A stretch of 64,000 nt of DNA from positions 310,001 through 374,000 of the forward strand of contig NZ_CP080376.1 in NCBI RefSeq assembly GCF_019443405.1. The letters run 5' to 3'. Made by a program: the position numbers and the translations under genes. Below the pieces are notes generated by a model. The model searched no databases and was not told the origin of the DNA. It saw only the letters and a list, made by a program, of their open reading frames with translations. The stretch's first letter is position 1, and every line of letters starts with the position of its first letter. The stretch comes from Brevundimonas sp. PAMC22021 (GTDB taxonomy: Bacteria; Pseudomonadota; Alphaproteobacteria; Caulobacterales; Caulobacteraceae). Below, piece by piece: positions 1 to 8,526 of this stretch.

Positions 1-1713
1 CGGATGCTTCCAGCGCAGCAGGGCCTCGTAGCCTGCGACTGTCCCGCCCGTGGTCGAGACCAGCGGCTGATAGGCGACGTGCAGCTGGCGGCGCAGAATG
101 GCGTGACGCAGGTCGTGTTCGAGGTTGCGGCGGTTGCGGACCTCGGCGTCCATCTGCTGGTCAAAAAAGCGCGCCGCCCCGCGCCCGGCCTGCTTGGCGC
201 GATAAAGGGCCACGTCCGCGCCGTGGCGCAGGGTGTCGGGATCGCCCGCGTCGTCCGGATAGACCGCCACGCCGATGGAGACGCCCACCGCCATCGGATC
301 GCGCGTCACGTCCATCTCTGCGGCAAAGGTAGAGAGGATGCGGTCCGCCAGAATCTTGGCCCCTTCCGGCTGGGCCGCGCCGACCTGGACGATCACGAAC
401 TCGTCGCCGCCGATGCGGGCGACGGTGTCTACGGTGCGGGTGCACGATCGCAGGATTTCGGCCACCCGGCACAGGACGCGGTCGCCCTCGGCATGGCCGA
501 AGATGTCGTTGACGGCCTTGAACCGGTCGAGGTCCAGCGCCAGCACGGCCACCGGATCGCGCGTGCGGCGCGACCAGGCGACGGCGTGCTCCAGCCTTTC
601 CTCCAGCAGGGCGCGGTTGGGCAGGTCGGTCAGGGCGTCGTGACGCGCCAGATGTTCGATCTGGCGCTGGGCTTCCTTTTTCTCGGTCAGGTCGCGCACG
701 GCCAGCACCTGGCACTCGCGGCCTCGATATTCGACGGTGTGGGCGCAAACCTCGACGATCCTGGGCTCGGCGTCGGGTCGGGGCAGGGCGGCCTCGATTG
801 GGGCGGCGCCGATCGAGGACACGCCATCGGCGGATGAGACGGTCAGCACCGCGTCGGCCGGTTGGCCCAGCAGCATCGCCGGCTTGCGTCCGCTAAGGGC
901 GGCAAAGCGGGCGTTGACTTCCAGGATGCGGCCGTCGCGCACGATCATCAGCCCCTCCAGCGAGGCTTCGGTCAGACCGCGCAGGTCGGTCAGGCACCGG
1001 TCGATAAAGGCCGCCGCCGCCGTCAGCAGGATCAAAAGGGTCGCGGCGACCACAATGGCCCCGATCAGCCACACCCGGCTGACCCCGCCCTGCGGCCCCG
1101 CCACCGTGGGGTCGGGGATCAGGGTCGTGGCCGACATGCCGATGAAGTGCATCACGCAGATGCCCAGCAGGCTGAGCAACGCAGGGACGCCGATGCGCGC
1201 CGGGCCGCGCAACTGCGCGAACACATGAAAGGCGGCGCTGATCAGCGCGGCGCCCAGCAGGGCCGCTACGGCGATCTGTTCAAGGTCGTAGTGCAGGCGG
1301 GCGGACGCCTGGACCGCCGCCATGCCGGTGAAATGCATCGCCGCGACGCCCAGGCTGAACAGCACGCCGGCCCCGAGACGCCCCGCCGGCGAGGGCTGCG
1401 CCATGAACACCCGCAGCGCGATCCAGAACATGCCGACCGCCACCGCCACAGACAGGACGGTCAGGGACGGGCCAAAGCTCATCGGCATGCCGCCGTCATA
1501 GGCGAGCATGGCCACGAAGTGGGTGCTCCACACTCCGACGCCGCCGGCGGTGGCCGCCACGGCGACCCACTGATCGCGGCGAGCCGGGCCGCTGTCGCCC
1601 GCCCGGCTCAGCAGCAGAAAAAAGGCGAGACCGCCGACCAGCCAGATGGCGGCGGCAAGCGCGACCAGACGCAGATCGTGCTGGTTCCAGACGCAGTCGA
1701 TGATGTTGAACAT
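1..1713 (-). CDS. MHYT-PAS-GGDEF-EAL membrane signalling protein (3' end outside window)
   Basis: This is a probable cyclic-di-GMP turnover protein with an integral-membrane sensor. The ATG at 1713 opens a frame that stays open to the window edge, so 571 residues are visible. Residues 1 to about 245 are hydrophobic and carry three MHYT-type motifs (HFVAM near 65, MHFTGM 126-131, MHFIGM 188-193), which in this family are proposed to bind a metal and sense a gas or redox signal. A PAS-like stretch follows at about 250-335. The GGDEF domain has an intact GGDEF signature at 435-439, preceded five residues earlier by RTVD, which fits the RxxD product-inhibition site. The EAL domain has only begun (EAL at 563-565). 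Whether it acts as cyclase, esterase or both cannot be judged. It is divergent from nadA, with 175 bp between them. Confidence 0.9.
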   Translation of the reverse strand, partial: MFNIIDCVWNQHDLRLVALAAAIWLVGGLAFFLLLSRAGDSGPARRDQWVAVAATAGGVGVWSTHFVAMLAYDGGMPMSFGPSLTVLSVAVAVGMFWIALRVFMAQPSPAGRLGAGVLFSLGVAAMHFTGMAAVQASARLHYDLEQIAVAALLGAALISAAFHVFAQLRGPARIGVPALLSLLGICVMHFIGMSATTLIPDPTVAGPQGGVSRVWLIGAIVVAATLLILLTAAAAFIDRCLTDLRGLTEASLEGLMIVRDGRILEVNARFAALSGRKPAMLLGQPADAVLTVSSADGVSSIGAAPIEAALPRPDAEPRIVEVCAHTVEYRGRECQVLAVRDLTEKKEAQRQIEHLARHDALTDLPNRALLEERLEHAVAWSRRTRDPVAVLALDLDRFKAVNDIFGHAEGDRVLCRVAEILRSCTRTVDTVARIGGDEFVIVQVGAAQPEGAKILADRILSTFAAEMDVTRDPMAVGVSIGVAVYPDDAGDPDTLRHGADVALYRAKQAGRGAARFFDQQMDAEVRNRRNLEHDLRHAILRRQLHVAYQPLVSTTGGTVAGYEALLRWKHP

Positions 1714-1851
1714 GATGCAATCCCCCGATTACATTGATCAAGATAAACAACCAAAGATTGCAAGATTGTGAAGCTCGCGTCTCTTCCGTCCGCAGCGGTC
1801 GTGAGCGTGGAACCGCTTGCGTCGCTCCGTGATCGGCCTACATTGCGCCTG

Positions 1852-1874
1852 CTTATGCTGAATGTGAGCATAAG
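1852..1874. promoter_or_regulatory. Palindromic candidate operator upstream of nadA
   Basis: A perfect inverted repeat, CTTATGCT-N7-AGCATAAG, ends 14 bp before the nadA start codon. Its position between the divergent MHYT gene and the nad operon, and its symmetry, suggest a repressor site for NAD biosynthesis. NadQ and NrtR-type regulators are known to control nad genes in alphaproteobacteria, but which protein binds here is inference. No regulator gene is adjacent. Confidence 0.55.
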
Positions 1875-1888
1875 GTCTGGAGCAAGCG

Positions 1889-2968
1889 ATGGCGGACGGA
1901 GCGTTCGGGATGACAAAGGCGCTGGAGCGGGAAACCGCCGGCGTTTGGGCCAAGGTGAAGGACCATGTCACCCCGCTGGAGTGGCCGGCGCAGGCCGCCC
2001 TGATCAGCGAGATCAATGCGCTGAAGCGCGAGCGCAACGCCGTGATCCTGGCGCACAACTACATGACGCCGGACATCTTCCATGGCGTGGGCGACTATGT
2101 CGGCGACAGCCTGGGCCTGGCCAAGGAGGCGGCGCGGTCCGATGCGCGGGTGATCGTGCAGGCGGGCGTGCACTTCATGGCGGAGACTTCCAAGATCCTG
2201 AACCCGGACAAGACGGTGCTGATCCCCGATCCGCTGGCGGGCTGCTCGCTGGCGACATCGGTGACGGGGGCGGACGTGCGGCTGATCAAGGCGCGCTATC
2301 CGGGCCTGCCGGTCGTGACCTATGTCAACACCACCGCCGACGTGAAGGCCGAAACGGACATCTGCTGCACCTCGGCCAACGCGGTGCAGGTGGTGGAGTG
2401 GGCGGCGAAGGAGTGGGGCGTCGACCGCGTCATCCTGATCCCCGACGAGTTTTTGGCCCGCAACGTGGCGGCGCAGACGAGCGTGGGCATCATCGCCTGG
2501 AAGGGCCGCTGCGAGGTGCACGAACGCTTCACCGCCGCCGACATCGCCGAGATGCGCGCCGCCTGGCCCGAGGCCGAGATCCTGGCGCACCCCGAGTGCC
2601 CGGAAGAGGTGCTGTCGGCCGCCGACTTCGCCGGATCGACCGCGGCGATGAGCGACTATGTGGAGCAGCGCCGGCCCCGGCAGGTGGTGATGATCACCGA
2701 ATGCTCGATGGCGTCAAACGTCGCGGCCGATGCGCCGGGCACCCAGTTCATCGGCCCGTGCAACATGTGCCCGCACATGAAGCGGATCACCCTGCTCAAC
2801 ATCCGCGACTGCCTGCGTCACATGCAATTCGAGGTGACGGTGCCGGAGGACGTGGCCGAGCGCGGACGACTGGCGGTGCAGCGGATGATCGACCTGCCGC
2901 CGCCGACCATCCCGGCCCGCTACGATCTGGTGCGCGCGCGCCACCACGTCGCGGTGGAGCTGATCTGA
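1889..2968 (+). CDS. nadA: Quinolinate synthase NadA
   Basis: This cytoplasmic [4Fe-4S] enzyme condenses iminoaspartate with dihydroxyacetone phosphate to give quinolinate, the second step of de novo NAD synthesis. The protein has 359 residues, normal for the family. Candidate cluster cysteines are C119 (in LAGCSLATS), C208 (in WKGRCEVHE) and C294 (in CNMCPHMKR), spaced as in known NadA. The AHNYMTPDI and ETDICCTSANAV segments are also typical. The start at 1889 has GGAG at 1879-1882; an internal ATG at 1910 is an alternative. It is the first gene of nadA-M50 protease-nadB-nadC. Confidence 0.97.
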   Translation: MADGAFGMTKALERETAGVWAKVKDHVTPLEWPAQAALISEINALKRERNAVILAHNYMTPDIFHGVGDYVGDSLGLAKEAARSDARVIVQAGVHFMAETSKILNPDKTVLIPDPLAGCSLATSVTGADVRLIKARYPGLPVVTYVNTTADVKAETDICCTSANAVQVVEWAAKEWGVDRVILIPDEFLARNVAAQTSVGIIAWKGRCEVHERFTAADIAEMRAAWPEAEILAHPECPEEVLSAADFAGSTAAMSDYVEQRRPRQVVMITECSMASNVAADAPGTQFIGPCNMCPHMKRITLLNIRDCLRHMQFEVTVPEDVAERGRLAVQRMIDLPPPTIPARYDLVRARHHVAVELI

Positions 2969-3023
2969 GACGCGGCGTTCGGCCGCTTCGTATCGGCCGG
3001 CCGCCGCGCCCAATTGGAACGCC

Positions 3024-3866
3024 ATGAGCGACACCGACACCCCCATCCGCCAACCGGGTCCCTGGGACCCTCGGCCCGAGCCTCGTTCTGCGGATCCCGC
3101 GCCGACCGCTGTCGCGGCAACGCCGGAGGACAAGGACCAGAGCCTGGTCTGGGCCCTGCTGTCGACAGGCTTGATGGCGGCCTTCCTGTGGTGGGTGACC
3201 GGCAGCGTCATCGTGGCCGGCGCGGTGCTGATCGGCCTGTTCGTGCACGAGGCCGGGCACGCCCTGGTGATGAACGGCCTCGGCATGGGTCCGGCGCGCA
3301 TCTATATCATTCCCTTCCTGGGCGGCCTGGCCAAGGCGCGACGCGAGCCGGAAAGCGAATGGCATGGCGTGCTGGTGTCGCTGGCCGGGCCGGCGTTCGG
3401 CCTGCTGGCCATGATCCCGTTCGTGGGCGTGTGGATGGCGACGGGGCAAGGCGAGTGGCTGATGGGCGCCTTTTTCATCGCCATGCTGAACCTGGTGAAC
3501 CTGGTGCCCGCGCCGCCGCTGGACGGGTCCAAGGCGCTGGGGCCGGTGCTGACGCGGGTGCACCCTCGGCTCGAACAGCTGGTGCTGCTAGTGATCGGGA
3601 TCGCCGTGGTCTGGTGGGGGCTGACGACCGGTCGCTTCATCCTGGCGGCCTTTCTCGGCCTGGCGGTGTTCAGCCATTTGAAGCGCGGCGTGTGGCGGCC
3701 GGCCTGGGGGACGCTGAGCTGGCCGGAGGCGGGACGCAGCCTCGCCCTGTATCTGGCGACCGCCGCCCTGTGCGCCGGCGCGGCCGTGGGCGCCCTGCTG
3801 CCCATGACTGAAGGCGATGCGGGCGAGGCGATCCGGCTTGGCCTCAGCTATCTGGGAGTGCGCTGA
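3024..3866 (+). CDS. Site-2-protease-type (M50) membrane metalloprotease
   Basis: This is a 280-residue integral-membrane zinc metalloprotease. The zinc site HEAGH is at residues 75-79 inside a hydrophobic segment, and the third ligand motif, VPAPPLDGSK with D167, is at 161-170; both are M50 hallmarks. About 40 proline-rich, hydrophilic residues precede the first membrane segment. There is no PDZ or CBS domain, so it belongs to the short, minimal group of the family. It lies 55 bp after nadA and its stop is followed two bases later by nadB, so it appears co-transcribed with NAD biosynthesis genes. The substrate is unknown. The family identity is firm, but the functional link to NAD is only positional. 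Confidence 0.93.
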   Translation: MSDTDTPIRQPGPWDPRPEPRSADPAPTAVAATPEDKDQSLVWALLSTGLMAAFLWWVTGSVIVAGAVLIGLFVHEAGHALVMNGLGMGPARIYIIPFLGGLAKARREPESEWHGVLVSLAGPAFGLLAMIPFVGVWMATGQGEWLMGAFFIAMLNLVNLVPAPPLDGSKALGPVLTRVHPRLEQLVLLVIGIAVVWWGLTTGRFILAAFLGLAVFSHLKRGVWRPAWGTLSWPEAGRSLALYLATAALCAGAAVGALLPMTEGDAGEAIRLGLSYLGVR

Positions 3867-3868
3867 GC

Positions 3869-5386
3869 ATGAACCGCATCCGGCATGACGGCCCCCTGAT
3901 CGTGGGCGGCGGGCTGGCCGGCCTGTCCGCCGCGCTGGAGGCGGCGCGGGCGGGCGCATCCGTGCTGGTTGTCACGCCCGAGCCGCTGCTGAGCGGCTGT
4001 TCCTCGGCCTGGGCGCAAGGGGGCATCGCCGCGGCCCTGACGGCGCAGGACAGCGCCGAACTGCATGCGGCGGACACGGCGGCGGCGGGCGCGGGCCTGG
4101 TGGACGCAGGCGCCGCCCTGCAACTGACGCAGGCCGGGCGCGCCACCGTGCAGTGGCTGGCGTCGCTGGGCGCGCCGTTCGACCGCGATGGGCGCGGCGG
4201 CTTCGCCGTCAGCCTGGAAGCGGCCCACTCGGTCGCCCGGGTGGCGCGAGTCGGCGGCGACGGCGCGGGGCGGGCGATCCTGTCGGCGGTCGCCGCCGCC
4301 GTGCGCGCCCAGCCGCTGATCGAGGTGTGGGAAGACGGATCGCTGAAGGCCCTGCTCAAGGACGCCTCCGGCCGGGTCGTCGGCGCAGCAGTCGCGCGCG
4401 ACGGACGGCGGGTCGAGGTGGTCGCGCGCGCCGTGGTGCTGGCGACCGGCGGCGCGGGCGGTCTGTTCTCCGCCACGACCACGCCCGCCGCGTTGAAGGG
4501 CGAAGGCATGGCGCTGGCCTATGAGGCGGGCGCGGACATCCTCGATCCCGAATTCGTTCAGTTTCATCCCACCGCCATGGACGTGGGTCTCGATCCCGCG
4601 CCGCTGGCGACCGAGGCTCTGCGCGGCGAGGGCGCGCGGTTGGTGGATGGGGAGGGGCGCTTCCTGCTGGGCGAGGCCGAGGACGCCGATCTGCAGCCGC
4701 GCGACGTGGTGGCGCGGGCGGTGCACCGGGCGCGGATCGAGGGGCGCGGCGCCTTCCTGGATGCGAGACGAGCCGTGGGCCGCGAGTTTCCGCAGGCCTT
4801 TCCGGCCGTGTTCGCCGCCTGCATGCGCCACGGTCTCGATCCGCGCGTCAGCCCGATCCCGGTGATGGCCGCCTGCCATTATCACATGGGCGGGATCGCG
4901 GCCGATGCCGAGGGCCGCACGGCCGCACCGGGCCTATTCGCGGTCGGCGAGTGCGCGGCGACGGGCGTGCACGGCGCCAATCGGCTGGCGTCCAACTCTC
5001 TGCTGGAAGCGGCGGCGTTTGGGCGCAGGGCAGGCGTGGCGGCGGCGCGCGAGACCGGCGGCGAGCCGCCGCTGCCGGCGCGGATCGGGTCGGAGCTGGA
5101 TTCGGCCGACCTTCAGGCCCTGCGCGAGGCGATGACGCTGCATGCGGGGGTGGAGCGCACGCGGGCAGGGCTGGAGCGGCTGCTGTCGCTGATCGCCCAG
5201 ATCGAGCCCCGCGCGCCGGGAGCGCCGGTCCTGACCGCCGCCCGGTTGATCGCCCAGGCGGCGCTGGCCAGGGAGGAGAGCCGCGGCGGGCACTATCGCG
5301 CCGATTTCCCGGACACGGATGTCGAGGCGCGACACAGCCGGATGGAGGCTCCGCACGCCGCGCGGGTTCTGGAGGCCGCGGAATGA
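3869..5386 (+). CDS. nadB: L-aspartate oxidase NadB
   Basis: This FAD enzyme oxidises L-aspartate to iminoaspartate, which NadA uses directly. It has 505 residues. The N-terminal dinucleotide-binding signature GGGLAGLSAALEAARAGA starts near residue 12. Downstream are SSAWAQGGIAAAL and QFHPTAMD, conserved in the succinate dehydrogenase/fumarate reductase flavoprotein family, and the GGIAADAEGRT and GANRLASNSLLEA segments near the C-terminal half, which point to NadB rather than SdhA. The ATG follows the protease stop by two bases, and the stop overlaps the nadC start (ATGA), so translation is probably coupled. Confidence 0.96.
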   Translation: MNRIRHDGPLIVGGGLAGLSAALEAARAGASVLVVTPEPLLSGCSSAWAQGGIAAALTAQDSAELHAADTAAAGAGLVDAGAALQLTQAGRATVQWLASLGAPFDRDGRGGFAVSLEAAHSVARVARVGGDGAGRAILSAVAAAVRAQPLIEVWEDGSLKALLKDASGRVVGAAVARDGRRVEVVARAVVLATGGAGGLFSATTTPAALKGEGMALAYEAGADILDPEFVQFHPTAMDVGLDPAPLATEALRGEGARLVDGEGRFLLGEAEDADLQPRDVVARAVHRARIEGRGAFLDARRAVGREFPQAFPAVFAACMRHGLDPRVSPIPVMAACHYHMGGIAADAEGRTAAPGLFAVGECAATGVHGANRLASNSLLEAAAFGRRAGVAAARETGGEPPLPARIGSELDSADLQALREAMTLHAGVERTRAGLERLLSLIAQIEPRAPGAPVLTAARLIAQAALAREESRGGHYRADFPDTDVEARHSRMEAPHAARVLEAAE

Positions 5387-6240
5387 GGACGCTGCCCGAC
5401 CTGATGATCGAGCCGGTGGTGCGCATGGCTCTGGCCGAGGACCTCGGCCGGGCCGGCGACATGACCGCCATGGCCTGCATCCCGGAGGGGGCGCGAATGC
5501 GAGCGGCGTTCGCCGCCCGCAAGGCGGGGGTGCTGGCCGGGATCGATTGCGTGCGGCTGGCGGTGCGGGCGATGGATCCGGCCGCGTCCATCGACCTGCG
5601 CCTGTGTGACGGCGACGCGTTCGAGCCCGGCGCGGTGCTGGCCGAGGTCGAGGCGGACGCGCGCGCCTTTCTGTCGGCCGAGCGCACGGCGCTGAATCTG
5701 CTGGGGCGGCTCAGCGGCGTGGCGACCCTGACGCGGGCGTATGTTGAGGCTGTGCGGGGCACAGGTGCGCGTATCGCCGACACCCGCAAGACCACGCCCG
5801 GCCTGCGCGCGCTGGAGAAGCATGCGGTGGCTTGCGGCGGCGGGATCAACCACCGCTTCGGTCTGGATGACGCGATCCTGATCAAGGACAACCACGTCTC
5901 GGTCTGCGGCGGAGTGGGCGAGGCGGTCCGGCGCGCCCGCGCCTTTGCGCCGCACCTGATGAAGGTCGAGGTCGAGGTCGACGGGCTGGATCAGCTGGAT
6001 GAGGCGCTGGCGCTGATCGCCGAGGGCGTCGGGCCGGACGTGATCATGCTGGACAACTTCACGCTGGGCGATCTGCGCGAGGCCGTGCGGCGAACGGCGG
6101 GGAGTGTGGTGCTGGAGGCCTCCGGCGGCGTCGATCTGACCACGGTGCGGGACATCGCCGAGACGGGCGTGGACGTCATCTCCGTGGGAGCCCTGACCCA
6201 TTCCGCGCCGGTGCTGGACATCGGCCTGGACGCCCTGTGA
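5383..6240 (+). CDS. nadC: Nicotinate-nucleotide pyrophosphorylase (carboxylating) NadC
   Basis: This enzyme converts quinolinate and PRPP to nicotinate mononucleotide, completing the three-step de novo route encoded here. The start ATG at 5383 overlaps the nadB stop. The protein has 285 residues, usual for NadC. Typical segments are ERTALNLLGRLSGVAT, DTRKTTPGLRALEK (PRPP/quinolinate site), HRFGLDDAILIKDNH, VEVEVD, and LEASGGVDLTTV near the C-terminus. It is the last gene of the operon. No strong terminator is visible before the small genes at 6.3 kb. Confidence 0.97.
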   Translation: MRTLPDLMIEPVVRMALAEDLGRAGDMTAMACIPEGARMRAAFAARKAGVLAGIDCVRLAVRAMDPAASIDLRLCDGDAFEPGAVLAEVEADARAFLSAERTALNLLGRLSGVATLTRAYVEAVRGTGARIADTRKTTPGLRALEKHAVACGGGINHRFGLDDAILIKDNHVSVCGGVGEAVRRARAFAPHLMKVEVEVDGLDQLDEALALIAEGVGPDVIMLDNFTLGDLREAVRRTAGSVVLEASGGVDLTTVRDIAETGVDVISVGALTHSAPVLDIGLDAL

Positions 6241-6253
6241 AGCGGGGCGGTTT

Positions 6254-6278
6254 GGAACAGGGCTGAGTCCGGCGGGTT
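6254..6278 (+). promoter_or_regulatory. Candidate EcfG-type general-stress promoter
   Basis: GGAAC at 6254-6258 and GGTT at 6275-6278 are separated by 16 bp. This is close to the alphaproteobacterial EcfG/SigT consensus (GGAAC, about 16-17 bp, CGTT), with one mismatch in the -10. It precedes two small hydrophilic proteins of the kind often found in that regulon. The match is short and the assignment is inference. Confidence 0.4.
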
Positions 6279-6310
6279 TTCTTGTCGTGCACGGACAAGG
6301 AGAGCCAGCG

Positions 6311-6520
6311 ATGAGCAAGACGCCTCACGTTCCAGAGGAACAGATCAGCCCCGGCGGCGGCTCGGACGACAATCCGGCGGCCAAGGGCGATGCGCGCGAT
6401 CGCGCGACCGGGCTTCAGTCCGGACAGCCGGGCGACGCCGATGCGAACCTCGACGAGCAGGGGCGGTTCGGCAACGCCAACCAGAACCTCACGCCGCAGC
6501 ACAAGTCCGGAGATCGCTGA
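6311..6520 (+). CDS. Small hydrophilic hypothetical protein
   Basis: I do not recognise a named family. The protein has 69 residues starting at the ATG at 6311, which has AAGGAG at 6298-6303; an upstream in-frame ATG at 6287 lacks a comparable site. It is rich in Gly, Asp, Gln and Asn, has no hydrophobic segment, and looks disordered. Together with the next gene, two bases downstream, it forms a pair resembling small stress-associated proteins of alphaproteobacteria. The role is unknown. Confidence 0.7.
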   Translation: MSKTPHVPEEQISPGGGSDDNPAAKGDARDRATGLQSGQPGDADANLDEQGRFGNANQNLTPQHKSGDR

Positions 6521-6522
6521 TC

Positions 6523-6750
6523 ATGTCGAACAACCAGCACAATCCCGAACCGGTCGATGAAAAGCGCTGGGGCGGACCCGGCTCCAGCCATCAGAACGCC
6601 AAGACCGAGCCGCCCGAGTTCGAGGATCCGCGCGAAGGCGGCCCGACCAACGGCAGGAACAGCAAGGTGTCCGGAGGCGGCGGCGAGCGCGACCTGAAGC
6701 ACAGCCACGACGATGCGCATCGCTCTTCAAAGGGCGACCGCGACGCCTGA
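6523..6750 (+). CDS. Small hydrophilic hypothetical protein
   Basis: This 75-residue protein starts two bases after the preceding small gene and is surely in the same transcript. It is rich in Asn, Pro, Glu, Gly and Lys/Arg, with no predicted membrane segment, no cysteines and no enzyme motif; the middle (EPPEFEDPREGGPTNG) and the tail (HSHDDAHRSSKGDRDA) look disordered. The pair is probably a stress-induced unit, judging from composition and the upstream EcfG-like promoter. The gene is convergent with the cell-wall hydrolase that ends 15 bp away. Confidence 0.7.
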   Translation: MSNNQHNPEPVDEKRWGGPGSSHQNAKTEPPEFEDPREGGPTNGRNSKVSGGGGERDLKHSHDDAHRSSKGDRDA

Positions 6751-6765
6751 CGCGGAGAGGCGGTT

Positions 6766-7890
6766 TTAGGCCGAAGCCGCGGCGACCGCGACCTCGGGCT
6801 TGGTCGCCGTCGTTTCGGTCGGACGCTCAGCGGGTTTTGCGGTTTGCGGCGCGGCGGCCGGCGCGATGGTCACCGGCGTCGAGGCGACAACCGCCGGCGC
6901 GGCCGGAGCCTCGGTCTTTACGCTGTCCTGAGCCAGCGCCAGCGAATAGGCCACAGCTTGGCCGGCGCGGCGGGCGGTCTCGACCGGGTCGATCCCAGCC
7001 TGGATCAGGCGAGGACGCTCGGGCTGCGACGGACGGGCGGCGTAGGTGAAGGCGGGCGATGAGCCGCCGCGCGAGCCGAAGCGGTAGAACAGGTGCTGGC
7101 CGACCTGGCTGACCTGAACCAGAGAGTTGCGCCAACCCGGCGCCACGCCCGTGGTGTGGAAGTGGGTGGCCGAGCCGACGCTGGCGAAGACCTGACCCGA
7201 CAGGGCCTTGGTGGCGACATCGCGCGAGCGGTTCCAGGCGGCGCGATTGACGCGCCCGCGCATGACGCCCGAGCAGGTGAAGCTGAACTGGCAGCCGCTG
7301 GACCGGGCCGCACCCTGGAACACCACGCCGCAGACGGTTTTCGGGAAGGCCGGGTGGCGAACGCGGTTCAGCACCACCTGAGCCACGGCCTTCATGCCGT
7401 CGCGACCTTCGCCGCGCGCCTCGTAGTAGACGGCCTGTGTCAGGCAATCGAGGTCACGCGAGGCGTCCAGCGCGTGGTCCAGCCGCAGCGAGGACGCAGA
7501 CGGCGTGCTCAGGCTGGCGCGGCGCAGCATCGGATCGGCGGCGGGGCGCAGCTGTTCCAGGCGCGCCGACAGCAGTTCCGCCTGACGATCGCGCTGGGCG
7601 GCGCCGGCGACAGTGTAGGGATCGTGGCGGCGCGCGATGGCCAGGGCGCTGGCGTCCAGACCGCCGGCCGCGGCGGACAGCGCTTCTTCGGTGAATCCTT
7701 CGTTGGCCGCGCCCTGCAGACGCTCGGCCTGGGCGCGCACCTCGGTGGCCCGCGCCGTCACACCGCCCAGATAGGCGCAACCGATCGCGAGCCCAGCCAC
7801 CCCTCCGAACACCGCGGCGGCCGCAACCGGACGGATGCGGAGCTTGCGGTCGGCGGAAGGCGACGCAGAGGGCTGCGAAGGATGCGACAA
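6766..7890 (-). CDS. SleB-type cell-wall hydrolase with N-terminal membrane anchor
   Basis: This is a predicted peptidoglycan hydrolase of the Hydrolase_2/SleB family. I prefer the TTG at 7890 (374 residues) because AGGA lies about nine bases upstream; a GTG at 7989 would add 33 residues but has no visible ribosome site. A membrane segment lies near residues 18-45. The catalytic region contains CLTQAVYYEARGEGRDG, AVAQVVLNRVRHPAFP, TVCGVVFQG and GCQFSFTCSG, conserved blocks of the family, with a probable catalytic Glu in YYEARGE. The C-terminus is an Ala/Pro/Thr/Val-rich tail. A paralogue with the same blocks is encoded at 9824-11002. The exact bond cleaved is not known. Confidence 0.88.
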   Translation of the reverse strand: MSHPSQPSASPSADRKLRIRPVAAAAVFGGVAGLAIGCAYLGGVTARATEVRAQAERLQGAANEGFTEEALSAAAGGLDASALAIARRHDPYTVAGAAQRDRQAELLSARLEQLRPAADPMLRRASLSTPSASSLRLDHALDASRDLDCLTQAVYYEARGEGRDGMKAVAQVVLNRVRHPAFPKTVCGVVFQGAARSSGCQFSFTCSGVMRGRVNRAAWNRSRDVATKALSGQVFASVGSATHFHTTGVAPGWRNSLVQVSQVGQHLFYRFGSRGGSSPAFTYAARPSQPERPRLIQAGIDPVETARRAGQAVAYSLALAQDSVKTEAPAAPAVVASTPVTIAPAAAPQTAKPAERPTETTATKPEVAVAAASA

Positions 7891-8340
7891 AGGCTCAGTC
7901 CTGATCAGGAGGGCGGGAAACGCTGCCCACGGGTAGTCTTGCGCGATCGGTCGGCGCGACGCCGCTTCTCCGATCCGCAACCGACGCACGGCTTACAAGC
8001 CCGGCGCGTCGCGGCGGGCCTTTAGACAGCCCTTTGTGGCGTCATTGTGGTTCGATGGCAAGTCGCTGGTTAACGGACGGAAGGGGTTAGGTATTTCCGA
8101 GCTGTCGCCGCCGATGGGGCGCTTGCGTCATGAAGTCAGTAAAGACGACCTGTCCATTACTGTGGCGCACGCCGCCCTGTGCTTGAAGCGAAACATTGGC
8201 GATGGCATCGTCTGCTCATCGGCGGCTTGGCAGGTCTCGGGCAAGGTGTGGGCCAAGACGGTCTACATGACGGGACGATTCGGAACCGGTCGCAGGCTGC
8301 GCCGTTGTGGCCGCTGAATATGCAGCAGAGGGCGTCGGCC
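7891..8340. other. Intergenic stretch without a supported gene
   Basis: Between the cell-wall hydrolase start and the small lipoprotein gene there are about 450 bp (350 bp if the hydrolase starts at 7989). A 93-codon plus-strand frame from a GTG at 8036 lacks a ribosome site and any recognisable motif. I see no tRNA, hairpin with T-run or clear promoter here. Confidence 0.5.
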
Positions 8341-8526
8341 ATGGTCCGCATCGTGTTTCTTTCACTGGCCGTCATGGGCGCGGCGGGGCTTGCCGGCTGC
8401 GGCGCCACTGTTGAGCAGAAGGCGGCCACCGGTGCGGTGGCCGGCGCCCTGGTGGGCGGTCCGGTCGGGGCGGCGGTCGGCGGAGCGGCCGGCACGGCCG
8501 CCGGGCAGGCCGGCAAGCCGCGCTGA
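8341..8526 (+). CDS. Small glycine-zipper lipoprotein
   Basis: This 61-residue protein has a short basic N-terminus, a hydrophobic signal segment and a lipobox LAGC, giving a predicted lipidated Cys at residue 20. The rest is a run of Gly/Ala steps (VAGALVGGPVGAAVGG) typical of glycine-zipper membrane peptides. I chose the ATG at 8341 because it gives a standard lipoprotein signal; an ATG at 8320 is in frame and would add seven residues. It would be exported and anchored in the outer or inner membrane. The function is unknown. Confidence 0.75.
   Translation: MVRIVFLSLAVMGAAGLAGCGATVEQKAATGAVAGALVGGPVGAAVGGAAGTAAGQAGKPR

Noticed and set aside
8070..8100. A possible CtrA site around GGTTAACGG
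   Set aside because: The second half-site is not at the required 7-bp spacing, and there is no cell-cycle gene beside it.
8036..8317. 93-codon plus-strand frame before the small lipoprotein gene
   Set aside because: GTG start without a ribosome site, no recognisable motif, and composition unlike neighbouring proteins.
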